DNA of 64,000 nt from Apiotrichum sp. Y4204 (lineage: Eukaryota > Basidiomycota > Tremellomycetes > Trichosporonales > Trichosporonaceae). The notes below the pieces were generated by a model. It was not told where the DNA came from, made no database searches, and saw only the letters and a list, made by a program, of their open reading frames with translations. The stretch is from NCBI GenBank assembly GCA_025531455.1, contig JAMYHL010000013.1, forward strand, positions 726,924 to 790,923, given 5' to 3'. This document shows, piece after piece, positions 54,004 to 64,000 of this stretch; positions within the stretch are counted from its first letter, which is position 1; each line of letters starts with the position of its first letter. The position numbers and the translations under genes were made by a program.

Positions 54004-56405
54004 TTAGGCCGACGCGCCGTGGCCCGTCATGCCCTCGAGGCCGGCCAGGTCCATGTCTTCGAAGCCATGAAAGGAGTCCATTTCGAGGCCTGTCTCAAAC
54101 CCCGGTTGGCCGTCGGGGGAAAAAGCCGTCTTGCCCTTGTCATCTTTATGTTTCCTATCGCCCTTCTTACCCTCGAGCAGCGACTTTGGGGGCACAATCA
54201 CGGCTGATTGGATCTCCGGAAATGTCGGGCGGTCGTTGGCGGCTTCTCCACGAGCACGAGCGGCCGCGTCGTCCTCGTATATCTTTCGGAGGGACTCGTA
54301 CTCTTGCTTGTCCTTCTCGGCCTGTTGCAGGTATGGCTGGATGTTAGCAAAGTCTCGGATGAACACTCTTAACTCACCCTCTTCTCATCATCTGACAGGC
54401 CTCGCCACTTTTCAGCCGCAAGCACACTCTGCCTCGTCGTCTCGCTTTCATCACCCCATACTTGGTTGCGGAGGTCATCATTCTCACGAATACCCTTGAG
54501 GAAGAGGAAGTAGGCCGACAGGGGCTTCTTGGGGGCGTTCGGGTCCTTGAGGTTGCCCTTACGAGACTTACCCTCCTTGCGCTGGAGAGCTCGGAAAGCG
54601 TTTTCGTTCTTGATGTCTTCCGGAGTAAGCGTGGCCTCCCAGGCGGCACGCTCCTTGAGGTACTGAACCTTGCCTTCCTCGACCTTTCGGGCGTAGTACG
54701 CCTTGCGCTCGGGGCTGAGCTTAGCGTACGCAACACCCGCGTCTTTGGCGATTTGGGCGACGTTGAGTTTCGGATGGATGGGGGTGCCACCAGGCGACGA
54801 TCCGGCATCGGCGGCGGCGGCGGCCTTGGCCTTGTTCAGCTCATCGGTGAAGAAGAGCTGCCAGGCTGAAGGCGCCTGCCGGGGCATCTTGAGTTGGGAC
54901 TTGACCGGCTGCTTGGGCGGAGGCTTCTCCTCCTTCTTGCTCTTCTTGGCCTTCTTCTCCTCCGCCTTGGTGTCCTCCTTCGGCTCCTTCTCGGAAGCAC
55001 GCTTTTTCGACTTGGGCTCCTTCGCAGGGGCGGGGGCAGGCTCAGCGGCTTGAGCGGCAGCGGCGGCAGCTGCAGCTGCTGCCTCCTTCTTGGACGTCTT
55101 GCCCTTCTTGCCAGTGGCAGCTGGAGCAGGCGCTGTCGTGGCAGCGGGAGCAGCAGTGGTGGGGGTCGCAGCAACCGGAGTAGTGGCTGCAGCGGGAGCC
55201 GCTTGGGCGCTGGAGGCTGCCGGTTGTTGCTGCTGGACTTGAGGCTGCTGCTGCTGGGCCGCCTGTTGCTGCTGTTGCTGTTGCTGCTGCTGCTGGTAGT
55301 ACTGCTGGTTGCCGCCCCACTGGTTCCAGTTGCCATACTGGTTGGGAGGCAACTGTCCACCCATCTGAGCAACCTGCTGGGGAGGGAAGGGGTGGTGACC
55401 ACCACCGTAACCCTGCCAAGGGCTCACGACCGACTGCGTCTGCCCGCTGCTGCCAGACGCGCTGCGCTGTTGAGCTTGTTGACCTTGTTGCTGCTGGCCT
55501 TGCTGGCCCTGTTGCTGGGCGGTTTGCTGCCACTGGTGACTGGGGGCGCCGCGAGCCGAGTCCCAGTTCTGGTAGCCGGACTGCTGAGTGGTAGACGAGT
55601 AGTCAAACGAGTTGCCGCTTGTGCGGCTCGGCTGCTCGCTGCTGCTGACGCTGGCGACAGCGGGAATGGAGCTCGACGAGGTCTGACGCCCTTGAACACC
55701 CTGCTGGGTGAAGCTGGAAGGGTTGCCGTACTGGTGCTGCCACTGGCTGCTACCACCGCTGGCGTGATGCGCCTGCTGATCATAGTACGGGTAGTAACCG
55801 TAAGGCTGGCTCTGGCCATGGTGGCTGAGAAGGTTTGGGGGAGCGGTGGACGACTGGTAGGGAGATTGCGTAACATCGGCACCAGAAGCAGACTGGCGAG
55901 GGTAGTAAGCCGACGGCGAAGTGTTAGCAGCCGAGGTCGACGGAGCAATGGGCGAGCTTGCCTTGGGGTTTGATGTCCTCCTGGCCGAGGGGAGAGAAGG
56001 CGAGGTGGTGTTGTACAAGCTGCTAAAAAAAGTATGAGTCATGTGGATACTGAGGAAGGGCGCTCAACACTCACCTCATGTTGCTGCCATAGTTGTATCC
56101 ACTGACGCCGACATTGCCAAAGCCTGCTCCCTGCTGGTAGCCAGAATACTGGTCATCACCACCAGAGCTCGCTGTGTCATACGTTGACCGCGGGTTGGCG
56201 GGATTCCGCTGGTGGGCAGTGCTATTGGGGTACATGTGGGATGACTGTGGTCGATCAGTGGTGCTCCCCAACCATGCTGTTCTTGCCTGTCGGCCCTCTC
56301 GGGCCGATACGCCGGCAAACACGAAGCATCCACACCACTCACGTTGTTCCAAGACTGGGCCAGATGGCCACGATGCGCGGGGTTGGGTGCTGAGGCGCTC
56401 TGCAT
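54004..56405 (-). CDS. double HMG-box protein with polyQ and polyA tracts
   Basis: Exons 56343-56405, 56075-56244, 54378-56022, 54004-54336; 736 residues. The N-terminal 300 residues are Gln/Ser/Tyr/Gly-rich and prion-like (QQYYQQQQ..., near 55255-55300), followed by an Ala/Pro region with a run of about 10 Ala and a Lys/Glu-rich basic block (KKSKKEEK). HMG box A: PRQAPSAWQLFFTDELNKAK, then LNVAQIAKDAGVAYAKLSPERKAYYARK. HMG box B: DPNAPKKPLSAYFLFLKGIR, then SVLAAEKWRGLSDDEKR|PYLQQAEKDKQEYESL. It is a non-sequence-specific chromatin protein, possibly of the yeast Hmo1/Nhp6 or Ixr1 type: Ixr1 also pairs two boxes with polyQ. Orthology is not certain. Exon 3 begins at a TAGCAG tandem acceptor. 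A short C-terminal acidic/Gly tail ends in GHGASA. Confidence 0.88.
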
Positions 56406-57369
56406 GAAGTACGCCCGGTTGGACTACGACTGGATGGCAAATGGCAGGGCGATCGTGGTGTGGCAAATTGGTTCGGATCGGGGACCATGGTAATGCAAAT
56501 GGACCGGATCAACCATCGTGGTACAAGGCACACAGTTCATGTTCAAGAAGGCATCAAGAAGACGAGAAGAAACCAGGTCAGCATTTGTATCAATCGCACA
56601 GAGGGAGATGTGATGGATGCGTTGGGCGCGATGGATGCAAGCATCCAACTCAACGGCAAGAGGATGGGACACCTCTGGAATGAGAGAGAAGATGTGCTCA
56701 CCGATTCACACGGTCACGCTTTTTTCCTCGTTGCTTCCTTGAGGAATGGATTTGCGCGTCCACTCGTTACCAAAAAAATGACCCGACGACGACGTGTGCT
56801 GTTCTCGATATTACACGCGTGTTGGCGTGATATGTAGTAGATTGTTGTTTGGTTCCAGGACGGTGGGCGCGTTCTTACGATGGGGCCCGGGAGAGGGGAG
56901 AGTCCCAGGAAGATAGACACACACAAGGGAAGAGGGGTGGCTGCTGTAACGCGGAATGGGCGAGGTCCAATTTGTTGCGCGTATACAACAACGTTGGCTC
57001 CTGCAGCTCGATGAGGATAGCTTGTGGATGTTTGTACGTGTTGTGCCCGGGGAAGGAGGGAAGCTAAACACGGAAGGCAGACGCGTGTGAGGGACGGACT
57101 GCCAGGAGAGGGAAGGCTGGCTGGTTGGCTGCTTGGCTTGGGCAGGGGAGGGGAGGCGTATCCTATAGCCTGTGATGCTTGTCTACAGTAGGCTCCGTGT
57201 GTTGGGGTCTGCGTGTGTGATGTGCAGCTAGAAGAGGGGCGAGGGTAGTGACGCGCAATGACGGCGTACGAGTAAACACAGTGGCTACTGGCTACAGAGC
57301 AAAGGGCGAAAACAAGAGGGACGATGGGAGGGTTGTCTGTGTGGATGGCGTCTGCCGTGCGTGGGTGTT

Positions 57370-58120
57370 TGGTGTTCTAGTGCAGGAAGGAGAACACGGA
57401 GAGGGGAGAGGGGGGGAGGGGGATGTGCACGGAGGGAGCAGCAAGGAGGTGTACAAAGGGGACGAGAGAGGAGGAGGCGAGGCTGCGAGGCCAAGAAGAG
57501 CAGAGAGAGGAGAGAGGGCAGGGAGAGAAAGACGAGGCGTAGGTGCGGTGGATGGGACACGGGGCACGCACGCACACGGCAGTCGCTACGGAAGGTAAGG
57601 TAATCTGTAGTTTGTGTTTGATGAAGGGCAGAGGAAGAAGACGTGTGAGGACGACGAGGGAGAGGGGCAAGGGGAGGGGAGAGGATTGGGAGGCGACGAG
57701 TGTTTACCAGTAGGGGCTACGGAGAAAAAAAGAGGTGTGTGTGTGGACGATGCAGGCGTGGGTGGGGGGGACGAGAGGCCGGACGGAACGAGAAGGGAGA
57801 GAGAGAAGAAAGTGAGAAGGAAGGGAGGGAGGGAAGAAGGAAGAAGGAAGGAGGGGAGGGGGAGGACACGGGCAGTGCCGAGGGGGTGGGGTGTGGGAAG
57901 AAGACGGGGGGGGGGCGGTGAAGGATTTTCTGGTTGGGGGGCTTGCGGCAAGAGTCCGGCCAGCAGGTTGAGCGGGGCGGTCCTTGTTGGCTTGGACGTA
58001 AGCTTGTGGAGGGGAGGGGGAGGGATTCCAGAAGCGGGGCGCGCGGGCGTTGGGGCGGCGTGCCAATCCGCTAGTAGAAAGGGAGAGGCAAACGGGTGGG
58101 CCGAGGGCTGGATCGGTGGT
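57370..58120. repeat. purine-rich (G/A) low-complexity tract
   Basis: About 750 bases dominated by GGAG, GAGG and GAAGG words on the plus strand, with G-runs at 57405-57420 and 57908-57915. On the minus strand this is a polypyrimidine tract upstream of the HMG-box gene. Confidence 0.75.
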
Positions 58121-58876
58121 CAGGGAGGCATGTGCCAGTGCGAAAAGAGACAACGCCGCACGGTAGCACAGGCAGCCTGTGGGCCGGAAGAGAAAAAAAA
58201 AAAAAAAAACCCCCCCCGTTTATTGCCTGGGCAGGTTGCCGGTGAACCGGAGAGCAATGTGTAATATGAGAGAAAAGGGGGAGCGAAAAAGAGACACGTC
58301 GCGCAGCAGTCTAATGCGCCCTTTTAGGTACAAGATCCAAGGTAATAGGACTGTCCCGCCGAGTCGCAGAGGGCCGAAAAACCGCCAGTCCGTGCCCTCC
58401 TCCCGCAGAAATTGCCTTCCCTGCCGAGTTTGTACCATGTCGCCGAGAGGAGATTCCTCGCCACTCTGCACACCTTCTTGCTCTCCCTGGACGGTTCTGA
58501 ACTAGATTTTAACGCTGTTGCCACTCGTCACTCTGGTCTTCCAAGGCGTCTTCCCAGGATCTTCCAGGATCCTCAGGCCCGAGGATTGCCAGACTCGCGC
58601 TGTATATGATTGTCGGGATCATCCTGATTGTCTCCCTCATCGCCCCCGTTACCCTTTTCTCCTCATCATCTCTTTCGATCTGCAGACACTTCCTCCAGAT
58701 CTCCTGATCTTCGCCACACTCACCTGCGCTTGGGACTCTTATTGGCAGCAACCCCATATCCCGGCTATCCCGGCAAGTGCCACATGACTCAAACACCGTG
58801 TGTTCCGATCACTCGCGTCAGGTGACCGGGGATTTACAGTCAGGCGTCATGCGGAATTATAGAGAGTGATCCAAGT

Positions 58877-59166
58877 CACGTGATGTGGCAAGATGCAGTG
58901 ATCCGATTGTGATCTGGTCTCCTTGCCAATCTGGCGCTCGATTGCTTGTTGTGGGTTTCGGACCCAGCCGAAAGTGAGATGAGCGGGAGCAAGGTGGCGG
59001 AATCAAAAGTTCCTGGGAAAGATGAGTATTAGGATTTTAGGATATCCACTGCAAATCACGTGATTTAGGAACACCACTTCCCCGACAACGAGGATCCCAC
59101 GCACTGCGCATGCGAGGTAGTGAGAGAGCCCGGCGGAGATGAGATCTCTCTCCGTGAGATCACGTG
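58877..59166 (+). promoter_or_regulatory. three CACGTG boxes upstream of JIP5
   Basis: CACGTG cores at 58877-58882, 59057-59062 and 59161-59166. The first two are TCACGTGAT; the third is TCACGTGCA. They lie 420, 240 and 136 bases before the JIP5 start. This is the core bound by bHLH factors such as Cbf1 in fungi. Binding is inferred. Confidence 0.5.
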
Positions 59167-59296
59167 CAACCTCCACCAGCGATTTTCCATCCCCTCGAGA
59201 ATGTTGCCAGTGTGCCAGCCGACTGTGCTCTAGTGGTGGCGTCGGGACGTTCATCTCAACGTTCTCCATAGCTCTTTTGGCACCCAGCTCTCCACC

Positions 59297-61294
59297 ATGC
59301 CGGATATCAAGCTCCGCAACCAGCCGTTTGACCTTGCGTTCCACTCTTCCGAGCCGCTGGTGTACGCGTCTCTCCTGACCGGTGAGGTCAAGAGCTGGCG
59401 CTTTGACCCGCAAACCGGCGAACCCACCAAGGCATGGAGTGTCCGGCCGACAAAGCGCACGGCGCGCGCGCTGGCTGTTGAGGGTGATGGGAAAGGACTG
59501 TGGATGGGCGGAAAGAGTGGTATCATCTGGTGAGTTGCTGAACACGGGTCTGAGTACGAGCGGTTGAGTGGGTCTGAGTGGTCTAGAGAACGGACGCGTC
59601 GGCGTTGATATATGTGAGGTTTAGAGACAGGATCAAGAATGGACAACGAAGATATGGAGGACGATAGATTGGACATGAGGGGGAAGGGGTGTTGTAACGT
59701 GGTCATGCGTCGCCCTCGACGTGGTCTCTGTCACCCTCAGCATACGTGCGACGGCCCGATCTGCGGGATCTCCTACCCACCTCTTGATTCCACGGGCTCT
59801 TGACTGCTCAGGTCTCATCGGTTAGCTGAAATTCATGTGTTGTATCGTGGCCCAGGCTCACATCACCCGCTTCACACCATCTCCTAACTCAGGATCCCGT
59901 CTGCAAAACTACTTACTGACGCCTCATAGCCGTATCGACGCGGCGACCGGCACTGTGCTCCGCGAACACGAGAAGGGACACGAGTGAGTCTTACTTTTGT
60001 CGGCGAGGGGTTCTTTGCCTTGTTGTTTTCTGAATGCTGGGTCGTCGGCCGCAAGGTGGACAACACAGCACGCGCCTCAACATCAAACCTGTTTACTGAC
60101 ATTGCTCGCAGCGCACCTGTCAACCGTGTCTCGTGTGTAAATGAGCAGCTTGTGGCAACGGGTGATGATGAGGGTGTTATCAAGGTAGGCTTGATCGGGA
60201 GACTCGTGTGTAAGGCCGGATTGGCAGCTCAAAGGGAACGACTGAGCGGGGCCTGCAATCTAAGGACAACGGCGTCGAAGGCTGTTGAAGTCGCACCCTT
60301 GCGCATGGACCATCGTTCCTGCAACGGTCGGCAAGCCCATTTCGAAGGAAGGGGTGTCCAGTATCTCTTGTCCCCACTCCAGTTTCCTGTGACCACCATC
60401 ACAACTAAGCGAAGATATCTGACACGTAGTTCTGGGACCCCCGTACGAAGGGCGACTCGATCCGCACCTATACGCAACACTGGGACTACATCTCCGACTT
60501 CCTTTATTTTGAGGACAAGAAACAACTGGTTACGACATCGGGCGATGGACACCTGTCCGTGATCGATGTGCGGTCAAACAAGACCGAGCCTCTATCAACC
60601 TCTGCGGACCAAGAGGACGAGCTGCTGTCGATCGTTCCGGTTAAGAATGGCACAAAATGCGTTGTCGGCACAGGTCTCGGTGTGCTGAGCATCTGGAATC
60701 GCAAAAAGGGGCTGGGTGACTGCGTTGATCGCTTCATTGGACACCCGGCCAGCGTCGACGCCCTGGTCCCCCTCACCGAGGACGTCGTCGCGACAGGGTC
60801 GGAGGACGGCATGGTCCGCGTTATCAACATTCTTCCCAACCGCTTCCGTGAGTGAGCATGATAGGTTTGGAACTGACGCCCTAGTTGGCGTGATTGCTGA
60901 GCACGAGGAGTACCCTATCGAGCGCCTTGCCCTGGACCCGACAGGCAAGTGGCTTGGCTCGGTGTCGCACGACCTGTGCGTGAAGCTCACCGACGTCGAG
61001 GGCCTGCTGGAGGACGACGGAGAGGAGGACGAGGAGATGGACAGTGACGACGATGAGGAGGAGGATGTTGTTGAGGGAGGGAAGGACGCGGATGAGGAGG
61101 ATGAGGAAGATGAGGACGATGGGGATGCGGAGATGGCCGAAGCGCCGGCGGCGACCGAAGACTGGGGCTCCGACTCGGACGTCGAGATGGACCGGCCAAA
61201 GAAGAAGAAGGACAATGGACCTAAGATCAAGTCGTCGAAGGACAAGAGCAAGCGCAAACCCGACGAGGACGCCGGCTTTTTTGACGACCTCTAG
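59297..61294 (+). CDS. JIP5: JIP5/WDR55, WD40 ribosome-biogenesis protein
   Basis: Nucleolar WD40 protein needed for 60S subunit production. Exons 59297-59529, 59930-59983, 60112-60184, 60430-60847, 60885-61294; 395 residues. It starts MPDIKLRNQPFDLAFHSSEPLVYASLLTGEVKSW, a typical first blade. Later repeats: APVNRVSCVNEQLVATGDDEGVIK|FWDPR, QLVTTSGDGHLSVIDVR, KCVVGTGLGVLSIWNRKKG, VDALVPLTEDVVATGSEDGMVRV and YPIERLALDPTGKWLGSVSHD. A long Glu/Asp tail then a KKKKD / KSSKDKSKRKPD basic end and FFDDL finish the protein, as in other fungal JIP5 sequences. Introns 1 (400 nt), 2 (128 nt) and 3 (245 nt) are far longer than the local norm. It converges on LCP5, another ribosome-biogenesis gene. Confidence 0.93.
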
Positions 61295-61528
61295 ACTGGT
61301 ATTAGACTTACACGGTTCGGATTTGGGCCTTTTTAATGATTGATGTTATTCCTGTATGACTAAAGTGACTTTTATTCAATTTTGAGCATTCTTTCGACCG
61401 ATTTTTGTGCACTGTTGGATGTGAATTCGTAGGACCGCTGGCAAGTGCCGGAGCGAGTACCCAAAGGGATGTGAATATAATGACATACACTACAACAATG
61501 GTATCTACGACGCGTGCAGCAACACGCT

Positions 61529-62761
61529 CTACTTGTTCTTGGTTGGCAGCCCGATGGCCCTCCGCTTCCGCTGGATGTCCTTCTCGAACCGGGCCTTCTT
61601 GGGACCGGAAACGCGCTCTCCGGCGCCGTCGGTGGCGCGTTTGCCGCGCGACGCGATGTTCTCGCGCTTCGCAAGCTTGGTGTTGACGCCGTCCCAGAGG
61701 CCCTTGGACCCGCGTTCGCCCAGGACACCTTCGAGTTCGGCTTCGAGACCGTTCTGCCTGCGTCCCCGGCCGCGTCCCGAGCCACCAACACCGAACCCGA
61801 GGGCCAGTGCCTCCTCGTCCTCGCGCCGCCGCTTCATCTCGCGCTTGGTCGTCACGAGACGCGTCATGTTCTCCTCTTCGAACTCGGCAATACGCTTCAG
61901 CTCGGCGGCACGCTTCGCCGAGGTGCTGTTTGTGTGAGCACCCGTGAGCACAGGGCGCGTCGAGAGACCCGAGGTCGTCTGCACAGCGGGCGCGCCATCC
62001 AACCCGACGGCGAATTCGGAAAGCAGAGCAGGGGCACGGCGTTCCTTGCGGGAAGAGCCCTTCGTCGGCTCGTTGTAGGGCATGGCGGCGACACGTGGCG
62101 GGCGGTAAACGCCGCCAGACTCGTCGTCTTCCTCGCGGTTCTCCTTGGACTTGCTGGGGGCAGCGGCACGCGCAGCAGCAACCATAGCACTGGCGTTGGG
62201 ACGGAACGAGAGGGGGTCTAAAGTCAGTTTGGATATCCAGGCACACACATGCGGAAACTTACCCTCCTCGACATCCTCGATCGCGGCTTTCGGTTTGGCG
62301 GCGGCCTCAGCGAGGCCAACGAGCTTCTTGATCTGGTACTCGAGTTTGCTCTCAAGGCCGCGGACCTTGTCCATCACCTCGTGGCAGAGCTCGAGCTCAC
62401 CCGCGAGCTCGTCCTCCCATTCGTTCGTCGAGGAAGGTTCTGGGCGGCTCTCCTCCCGGCCGCCGGCAAATGGGTGAGCGAGAGCAGCGGACGAGGACGC
62501 GTCGGGCGTGTGGTTGGACAGAGACGACAGGCGCAGGCCGGCGAGGACTACAAGATGGTGTAGAGATGCCAGAAGGAGATTCGGGCGCACAAGGAGCAGC
62601 GACAAACCCGACGCAAAGTCGAGGGATGGATCGTCGGCCTTCGCCTTTTTGAGTAGGGGGGCAGCGGCTGAGGATGTGGCCTCAACAGCCGTCTGCAGCG
62701 TGTCGAGCAGCCCGAGGATGTCGGCGCTGCTCGGCACCGAAACAGACTCGTCGTCGCTCAT
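61529..62761 (-). CDS. LCP5: LCP5/neuroguidin, Sas10/C1D-family SSU processome protein
   Basis: U3-associated factor for 18S rRNA maturation. Exons 62263-62761 and 61529-62217; 395 residues. The intron (62218-62262) has a GTAAGT donor and a CTGACTTTAG end. The N-terminal half is helical, with LLKKAKADDPSLDFASGLSLLLVRPNLLLASLHHLVVL typical of the Sas10/Utp3/C1D domain; VRGLESKLEYQIKKLV is a family hallmark. Downstream: DPLSFRPN, then YRPPRVAAMPYNE, the conserved neuroguidin/Lcp5 motif. The basic C-terminus (KRREDEEALALGFG, RKRRAIGLP) is RNA- or nucleolus-directed in relatives. It lies 235 bases from the end of JIP5, tail to tail. Confidence 0.92.
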   Translation of the reverse strand: MSDDESVSVPSSADILGLLDTLQTAVEATSSAAAPLLKKAKADDPSLDFASGLSLLLVRPNLLLASLHHLVVLAGLRLSSLSNHTPDASSSAALAHPFAGGREESRPEPSSTNEWEDELAGELELCHEVMDKVRGLESKLEYQIKKLVGLAEAAAKPKAAIEDVEEGKFPHVCAWISKLTLDPLSFRPNASAMVAAARAAAPSKSKENREEDDESGGVYRPPRVAAMPYNEPTKGSSRKERRAPALLSEFAVGLDGAPAVQTTSGLSTRPVLTGAHTNSTSAKRAAELKRIAEFEEENMTRLVTTKREMKRRREDEEALALGFGVGGSGRGRGRRQNGLEAELEGVLGERGSKGLWDGVNTKLAKRENIASRGKRATDGAGERVSGPKKARFEKDIQRKRRAIGLPTKNK

Positions 62762-63883
62762 CTACAAATATGTCAGCCGGATCCCAGCGAGCGAGCTCAA
62801 AATCAGTAATGTGCTCGCCATGCTGTACCCCTCAGTCACGAGTTTTCTAGGCTCGCTCCACCCTCCTAAAGTGGATATGGCGTTGTAATCTAAGATTTAC
62901 TCAGTGCCCAGTGCGGTAGCATCATCGGGGTCGCATGGCGGCGCGGAAAACGAGAAAGACGAGTAGACGTGGTAAGAGCGGCACTCACGATGAATGGAAC
63001 CCCGGCGCGCAGCGCAGACGGGACAAGTAGGCGGATGGGGATGATGGAAGGATAGAGGGTCGATGCTGTGGATGAACGACTGTTCTGGCTCTGTCCACTT
63101 TTCAGCGGGCAGCGAAGATTTTGAGCTGTTGGCTGCCTCGCACCAATGCAGAACGGTCAATGGTCGGGAAAGCATTTTTTGCCTCCGCTTTTGACCACGC
63201 TCCAGGCCAGTGGCAGCTGGAGATAGCGGCGATGGCCGCCCATGTGCTTAAGGCCTGGGGGCCACATTCCTCGCCCCGTCGTCCAAATAAACCAGTCATG
63301 GAGCCTGCAGGCCGGCAGGCTTCTCAGCCCTAGACACCTTTGTAGTACCGGAGGCCGCTTTTCAGGCTTTGCAACCTGCTGCAATGGATCCTTTGTATTT
63401 ACCTAGGGGTTGGGGGCTCCTTGCGAGCTGAGATGCATCTTCACCGTTTTTCTTCGATTTTTTTGACAGTTTTTAAAGAGTCGTCCGATGATGCTGTGGT
63501 CGACCGAATACCAGCAAGTGTGCTTGATGGACGCGTGAAAGACAGAGCAGTATCTTTCTGCCCAGCTGGCCCAAAGATTCTTCTTCATCGTCAGCTCTTG
63601 CTGCTCTTCCTGGTCGTATTTGGGGGATGCCGCATAATGTATCTGGTTATGTTTGGCTGTTCCGTGGATCGAGGCGCTTCTTCGAACCAGCCTGTCTCCG
63701 CGAGCATTGCCCTCCCCCTGCCCATGCGACCTATTACATGCCACTTAGTTACATCTTCAAGTACCTCATGACAAAGATACCTACAGAGGTTGTTGGAGCA
63801 GGGAGCCGGCAAGGCGTTGATCTGTTTGGCCGCTATACAGAAAAGCAGAAAAAAAGAAGAAAGAAAAAAAAAAAAAAAAAAAA

Positions 63884-63922
<39 letters not shown>

Positions 63923-64000
63923 AAAAAAAAAAGGCAAGCCATAGCCAGAGCCCCCACAAACAATTGTACAAATATTGAAATGGAGAAATAATGCTGTAAA
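62762..64000. other. intergenic region at the right edge
   Basis: Promoter of LCP5 at its left end. I see no gene in the rest. The part from 63400 is AT-richer. Confidence 0.5.
63849..63932 (+). repeat. A-rich low-complexity tract
   Basis: About 84 bases of almost pure A, broken by AAGAAGAAAG, one GT and one TT. An open frame here encodes only Lys and is not a gene. Confidence 0.85.

Larger units (their letters stand above)
56406..59296. other. 2.9 kb divergent region, HMG-box gene / JIP5, with purine-rich tract
   Basis: Between divergent start codons. From about 57370 to 58120 the plus strand is almost all G and A (GAGGGAGGG, GGAAGAAGG units), so the HMG-box transcript side is a long CT tract. 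An A17-C8 junction lies at 58193-58217. Three CACGTG cores near 58877, 59057 and 59161 face JIP5. No gene is supported; long open frames here come from the low complexity. Confidence 0.55.

Noticed and set aside
54894..55973. 359-residue Leu/Arg-rich plus-strand open frame over the HMG-box gene
   Set aside because: Shadow of CAG/GCN-rich coding sequence on the minus strand, with no domain of its own.
57614..58264. Gly/Glu/Arg-rich open frame of 216 residues
   Set aside because: Arises from the purine-rich low-complexity tract; no splice-linked continuation or domain.
63840..63944. Lys-only open frame at the right edge
   Set aside because: Pure A-rich low complexity, not a gene.

Overview
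The window is nuclear DNA of a GC-rich basidiomycete yeast. The class Tremellomycetes fits best, and the order Trichosporonales is plausible. Signs seen: almost every gene is split by very short introns (many 32-60 nt) with GTNNGT donors, CTNA(C/T) branch sites and CAG/TAG acceptors; genes lie on both strands without operons; intergenic leaders are pyrimidine-rich. Reading frames close exactly across the introns I assigned, which is the main support for the gene models. The order-level assignment is inference. I found no transposon, rRNA, CRISPR array or convincing tRNA.

Layout. 0.8-3.0 kb: PA-TM-RING ubiquitin ligase (+). 6.8-9.4 kb: C2H2 regulator (+) behind a 3.8 kb leader. 10.0-11.7 kb: protein with a GTPBP1/2 N-terminal-type domain but no GTPase domain (-). 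12.2-13.7 kb: GPI8 transamidase (+). 13.8-14.4 kb: TMEM97/EXPERA protein (-). 14.9-17.6 kb: Cys-repeat protein interrupted by an in-frame stop (-). 18.3-20.4 kb: MSC7-type aldehyde dehydrogenase (+). 20.5-21.5 kb: TXNDC17-like thioredoxin (-). 24.2-26.5 kb: amino acid permease (+). 27.0-29.1 kb: glycerol-3-phosphate acyltransferase (-). 29.7-31.1 kb: SRP40/NOLC1 (+). 31.5-34.9 kb: UBA/Cys-rich/BIRC6-type E2 (-). 36.6-39.0 kb: carnitine acetyltransferase (+). 39.4-40.2 kb: TMEM170 family (-). 40.4-41.4 kb: unrecognised coiled-coil protein (+). 41.9-42.5 kb: MGR2/ROMO1 (-). 43.2-47.2 kb: RTC1/WDR24 (+). 47.4-48.3 kb: unrecognised helical protein (+). 48.5-52.1 kb: Zn2Cys6 factor (-). 54.0-56.4 kb: double HMG-box protein (-). 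59.3-61.3 kb: JIP5 (+). 61.5-62.8 kb: LCP5/neuroguidin (-).

These are mostly conserved housekeeping genes: ribosome biogenesis (SRP40, JIP5, LCP5), ubiquitin (RING E3, large E2), nutrient signalling (RTC1), membrane and lipid biology (GPI8, acyltransferase, TMEM97, TMEM170), mitochondrion and peroxisome (CAT2, MGR2), and three transcription or chromatin proteins. They do not form an obvious pathway cluster.

The most unusual observations are: the in-frame TAA inside a repeat of the 14.9-17.6 kb gene, which also carries twin G12 tracts with an apparent compensated frameshift; microexons of 10, 19 and 20 nt; recurrent AGCAG tandem acceptors; the UBA/IBR-like/BIRC6-type E2 architecture; and CAT2 with two in-frame starts plus a C-terminal AKL.
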